Shown here: positions 61,018 through 64,000 of the stretch, piece by piece
How the letters are laid out: every line of letters begins with the position of its first letter
Position numbering within the stretch: the first letter of the stretch is position 1
From: Natrialba asiatica DSM 12278
Lineage (GTDB): Archaea; Halobacteriota; Halobacteria; Halobacteriales; Natrialbaceae
Assembly (NCBI RefSeq): GCF_000337555.1
Contig: NZ_AOIO01000030.1
Location: forward strand, 221,955 to 285,954
DNA: 64,000 nucleotides
Direction: 5' to 3'
Program-made: the position numbers and the translations under genes
The notes under the pieces: generated by a model
Database searches by the model: none
What the model was told of the DNA's origin: nothing
Seen by the model: the letters and a program-made list of their open reading frames with translations, nothing else

Positions 61018-64000
61018 ATGAGCGACCGGCCCGCGATGAGTGCCGGCGAACCGCGTTCCGTCCTCGTCGTCGGCTCGTCGCCGCCAGTCGAACGCACGGC
61101 GGCCACGCTTGCAGCGACCCTCGACTCGACTGCGCTCCTCCGCGCGCGGACCGTCTCGGCCGCGCGCGAGCACCTCGCGTCCGCGTCACAAGCCGCGTCT
61201 CCGTCACAACACCGTGCGATCCACTGCCTCGTCTGCGAGTTCACTCCCGAGTCGGAGACCGACGCTGCGCAACCGACACCGCTCGCTGAACTCGTGGCGC
61301 TGGCGGCGGACGAGGATATCGACTCGCTGCCGCCGATCGTCGCCATCACCGACGACGAGCGGGCGGACGACGCGCTCGATCACGGGGCGACCGACGTGAT
61401 TTCGCCGGCGGACTCGCGGGCGACGGTCGCGGCCCGGGTTCGAAACGTCTCAGAACTGCGACACCACCGGGACAGTGCGGCGGATTCGGGGACAGCCGGC
61501 GTCCCGGAGTTCAGTGGCGCGCAGCTGGCTGCTGCATTGGATCTCCTCCCCACTGCGGTATTCACGCTCGGACCCGCCGGTGAACTCGAGTACGCGAACG
61601 CGGCCGCCCGCGAGTTCTTTCGCGGTGCATCGGACGCGACCGTTCGCAACCGGGAGGAGACGCCGCTCGAGGGGACCGTCGTCTGGGAACTGCTCCCCGC
61701 GGAGATTCGGGAGACCGTCGTCGACCGCTGTGCCGAGGCGCGGGCGACCGGCTCCGTCGTCCAGTTCGAGACCCCGCTACCCGAGCGACTCCCCGCTCTC
61801 GCGCCCTCATCTGACGGCCCGTCCACGGCACGGCGCCGCCTCGTGGTGACCGCCGTGCCCGACGAGAACCGCCTCACAGTGCTCGCTCGCGAGTTCAGCG
61901 ACCCGGAATCGGAATCCGACGACGGTGTGGAGCGCGACCGGCTCGCGTTGCTCGAGGAGGCGGTCGATGCGCTCGAAGACGGGATCGCCGTTCTCGAGGA
62001 CGGGACGATCCGAATCGCGAATACGACGCTGTGTGACCTCGCCGGTACCGGGACGCTCGTCGGCACGGCCGTCGACGCGCTGTTCGACGACGAACTCGCG
62101 GCGGCGATCCGCGAGCGCGCCGATTCCCCGGTCAGCAGGTGGATGGACCCCATCCAGGGTGAACTCGACGGCGGTGGATCGACACGGTCGGTCCCCGTCG
62201 ACGTGGTCGTCGCGCCGCTGTCGGTCGCGGAGCGAACGCTCTGTGTGGTTCGCGACAGACGACGCTCGGCGGCGGGGACGCTCTCGACGGTCCGTCGGAC
62301 GATCGATTCGCTCTCGACGGCAGCGTCCCGATCTGCCGTGCGTCACGCCGTCGTCGCCGGAATTCGAGAGTATACCGGAGCCGAGTTCACCGGCTGGTAC
62401 CGACCCGCCGACGATGGCGACCTGCTCAGCCCCGCGGCGATCACGACGGCCGAGTCGGTGCCCCGAATCGAGCCGCCGGCAGTCGAACGCGAGGACGTGC
62501 CGCTGCAAGTCGGTCGAGACGGTGACGGCCGTGGCGACGACACCGGCGGCGATAGTTACCGCGACACCGTTCACGCCGCGCTCGTCGATCGAGCCGCTGC
62601 CGATCCGTTCCTCGCCCGCTCGGGCCTGCGCGCAGAGCGCGTGCTCGTCGTTCCGCTCGCGGAGCGCGGTGTCATCGTTGCGACGAGCAGCGATCCGATG
62701 GCGTTCGACACGCTCGAGACTGCGCCGATCGAGACGGTGTCCGCTGCCGGAGCCGCCGCTCTCGACCGAATCGCCGCTCGCGAACGCGTTCGAACGTCCC
62801 GCTACGAGCGCGCGCGCCTCGAATCGAAACTGGACGCGGCTGCACAGCTCCGGGCGGGCGAACGCCACCTCCTCGACGCCGACAGCCGGACGGCGGTCGA
62901 ACGGCGCCTCTGTGAAATCGCCGCCGCGCTAGCCCCGGCCGACGCGGACGAACTCGCCTGGGTCGGCCGTGTCACCGCCGGCAACGAGTCCATCAGCCCC
63001 CGGACCTGGTCAGGGTCCGCGGCCGGTCGAGACGGCGAGTGGCTCGACTCTCGAACGATTCCGATCGGCCCTGACACGGCTTTCCCCTCCGGCCGAGCGG
63101 CGGCGAGACGCGACTCGGTCGTCATCGACGACCTCGCTGAGACCGCTGCTGACGCGGAGACCCATGACGGCGGCGAGAACCCGGACACGACCGAGTTCAT
63201 CCGCGCCGCGACCGATCGGGGCCTTCGCTCGGCGCTGAGCGTCCCGATCGAACACGACGCGTTCAGCTACGGAACGCTCACGGTGGCTGCCGACCGGCCG
63301 GCGGCCTTCGACGACCACAGCCGGCGAGTGTACGCCCACCTCGCGGCCGTCGCCGGCCACGCCATCGGCGCGCTCGAACGCAAACGGGCGCTGCTCGCGG
63401 ACCGCGTCACCGAACTCGAACTCGTCCTGCGTGAGTCCGACGACGTCCTCGTCGCGCTCGCCCACGAACTCGGCCAGCCGCTCGACGTGCAGGCGGTCGT
63501 TCCGCGCTCGGCGGGCGGCTCGACGGTCTACTGTACGTTGCCGTCCGACGAGTTCGAGTCCCCGCCGGCGTCGCGTCTCGACTCGCTCGCCGAACTCGAC
63601 GGCGTCGGTCGGGTTCGGTCAGTCGGGGAGGGCGAAACCGGCTCGGTCGTCGAGTTCACCATCGAGACGGAAACCATCGCGGACACGCTCGCGGCCCACA
63701 ACGGTCTCGTGCGGACGCTCGTCCCGGTCGACGGCCGAACGCGAGTGGCGCTCGATCTGCCCGATCCCGTCGACGTTCGATCGTTCGTCGAGGGGCTGCA
63801 GCGTGCGTTTCCGAGCGCTGAACTCGTGTCTCGGCGCGAACGAGAGCGGGAGACGCGATCCCCGCGAGCGTTCGACGCGGCCGTTCGGGAGCGGTTATCG
63901 GAGCGCCAATTCCAGACGCTCGAGGCGGCGTACTACGGCGGCTTCTTCGCGTGGCCCCGCAAGAGCACGGGTGAGGAAATCGCCGACTCGCTTGCCGTCT
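61018..64000 (+). CDS. Large bat-like PAS/GAF/HTH_10 regulator (3' end outside window)
   Basis: About 994 codons are visible. N-terminal receiver-like domain (SVLVVGSSPPVERTAATLAA; the phospho-Asp strand is weakly conserved), PAS-like regions (DLLPTAVFTLGPAGELEYAN, then AVDALEDGIAVLEDGTIRIA), coiled-coil and a GAF domain (DADSRTAVERRLCEIAAA, VPIEHDAFSYGTLTVAAD), the bat domain, and the start of HTH_10 (RQFQTLEAAYYGGFFAWP, KSTGEEIADSLAV) where the window ends. This architecture is that of the bacterio-opsin activator family. No opsin gene is nearby. ATG 61018 is chosen; ATG 61036 is also possible. Relationship to the protein at 48457 is that of the same family with different sensor modules. 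Confidence 0.87.
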   Translation, partial: MSDRPAMSAGEPRSVLVVGSSPPVERTAATLAATLDSTALLRARTVSAAREHLASASQAASPSQHRAIHCLVCEFTPESETDAAQPTPLAELVALAADEDIDSLPPIVAITDDERADDALDHGATDVISPADSRATVAARVRNVSELRHHRDSAADSGTAGVPEFSGAQLAAALDLLPTAVFTLGPAGELEYANAAAREFFRGASDATVRNREETPLEGTVVWELLPAEIRETVVDRCAEARATGSVVQFETPLPERLPALAPSSDGPSTARRRLVVTAVPDENRLTVLAREFSDPESESDDGVERDRLALLEEAVDALEDGIAVLEDGTIRIANTTLCDLAGTGTLVGTAVDALFDDELAAAIRERADSPVSRWMDPIQGELDGGGSTRSVPVDVVVAPLSVAERTLCVVRDRRRSAAGTLSTVRRTIDSLSTAASRSAVRHAVVAGIREYTGAEFTGWYRPADDGDLLSPAAITTAESVPRIEPPAVEREDVPLQVGRDGDGRGDDTGGDSYRDTVHAALVDRAAADPFLARSGLRAERVLVVPLAERGVIVATSSDPMAFDTLETAPIETVSAAGAAALDRIAARERVRTSRYERARLESKLDAAAQLRAGERHLLDADSRTAVERRLCEIAAALAPADADELAWVGRVTAGNESISPRTWSGSAAGRDGEWLDSRTIPIGPDTAFPSGRAAARRDSVVIDDLAETAADAETHDGGENPDTTEFIRAATDRGLRSALSVPIEHDAFSYGTLTVAADRPAAFDDHSRRVYAHLAAVAGHAIGALERKRALLADRVTELELVLRESDDVLVALAHELGQPLDVQAVVPRSAGGSTVYCTLPSDEFESPPASRLDSLAELDGVGRVRSVGEGETGSVVEFTIETETIADTLAAHNGLVRTLVPVDGRTRVALDLPDPVDVRSFVEGLQRAFPSAELVSRRERERETRSPRAFDAAVRERLSERQFQTLEAAYYGGFFAWPRKSTGEEIADSLAV

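Noticed and set aside
61018-64000. Bacterio-opsin activator (Bat) proper
   Set aside because: Architecture matches the family, but no bop, brp or crtB1 genes are in the window, so the specific name is not justified.

Overview
The window is high-GC DNA from a haloarchaeon (class Halobacteria). The evidence is acidic, Asp/Glu-rich proteins, Tat-type twin-arginine lipoprotein signals ending in LAGC, many promoters with a TATA-like box about 27 nt before the start codon (leaderless transcripts), and families typical of the group: bacterio-opsin-activator (HTH_10) regulators, the RPA/RPA-associated-protein/phosphoesterase operon, the PccB-PccX-PccA carboxylase and CdrL-like ribbon-helix-helix proteins. 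A Natrialbaceae-like genus is plausible but not proven. There are no rRNA or tRNA genes, CRISPR arrays, transposases or phage modules that I can see, so this looks like ordinary chromosome.

Layout. 1-3.3 kb: Zn/Cd-type P-type ATPase (its 3' part lies outside the window) with a Cys-rich HTH_10 regulator. 3.5-5.7 kb: purine phosphoribosyltransferase-like protein and xanthine/uracil permease. 6-9.3 kb: divergent acyl-CoA dehydrogenase and fused hydroxyacyl-CoA dehydrogenase/enoyl-CoA hydratase. 9.5-18.6 kb: sensor kinase, cupin, membrane protein, O-methyltransferase, a half-length AspT-type transporter relic, acyl-CoA ligase, UspA protein, Na+/H+ antiporter and a lipoprotein. 18.7-22.6 kb: propionyl/acetyl-CoA carboxylase operon. 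22.8-29.9 kb: NSS amino-acid transporter and a branched-chain amino-acid ABC system (livHMGF) facing a substrate-binding protein. 30.2-36 kb: RPA operon and a sulfatase/phosphatase-fold protein. 36-42 kb: a 7-bp tandem repeat, riboflavin-pathway reductase, nitronate-monooxygenase-like protein, MsrA, CBS protein, GlpA-like oxidoreductase, a possible STAS-like protein and an SDR. 42-47.4 kb: cobalamin genes (adenosyltransferase, cobyric acid synthase) around a two-gene ABC exporter. 47.4-51.6 kb: CdrL-like regulator, MTH865 protein, a large PAS/GAF/HTH_10 regulator and a winged-helix regulator. 51.8-54.5 kb: trehalose synthesis (otsA, otsB). 54.7-60.8 kb: a metal/thiol-redox neighbourhood (P19-like lipoprotein, polytopic membrane protein, Sco1, TlpA, CcdA, two tiny zinc-finger proteins, UspA). 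61-64 kb: a second large bat-like regulator cut by the window end.

How they work together. Fatty-acid and branched-chain amino-acid degradation recur: ligase, dehydrogenase, bifunctional hydratase and propionyl-CoA carboxylase form most of a beta-oxidation/propionyl-CoA route, the LIV transporter and NSS carrier could feed it, and cobalamin genes would supply the downstream methylmalonyl-CoA mutase (not in this window).

The most striking observation is the LIV-type substrate-binding protein at 24259-25536. Its second half-domain is placed directly after the signal peptide and its first half-domain is at the C-terminus, so the polypeptide is circularly permuted relative to the family. I know of no described example, but have not been able to search.
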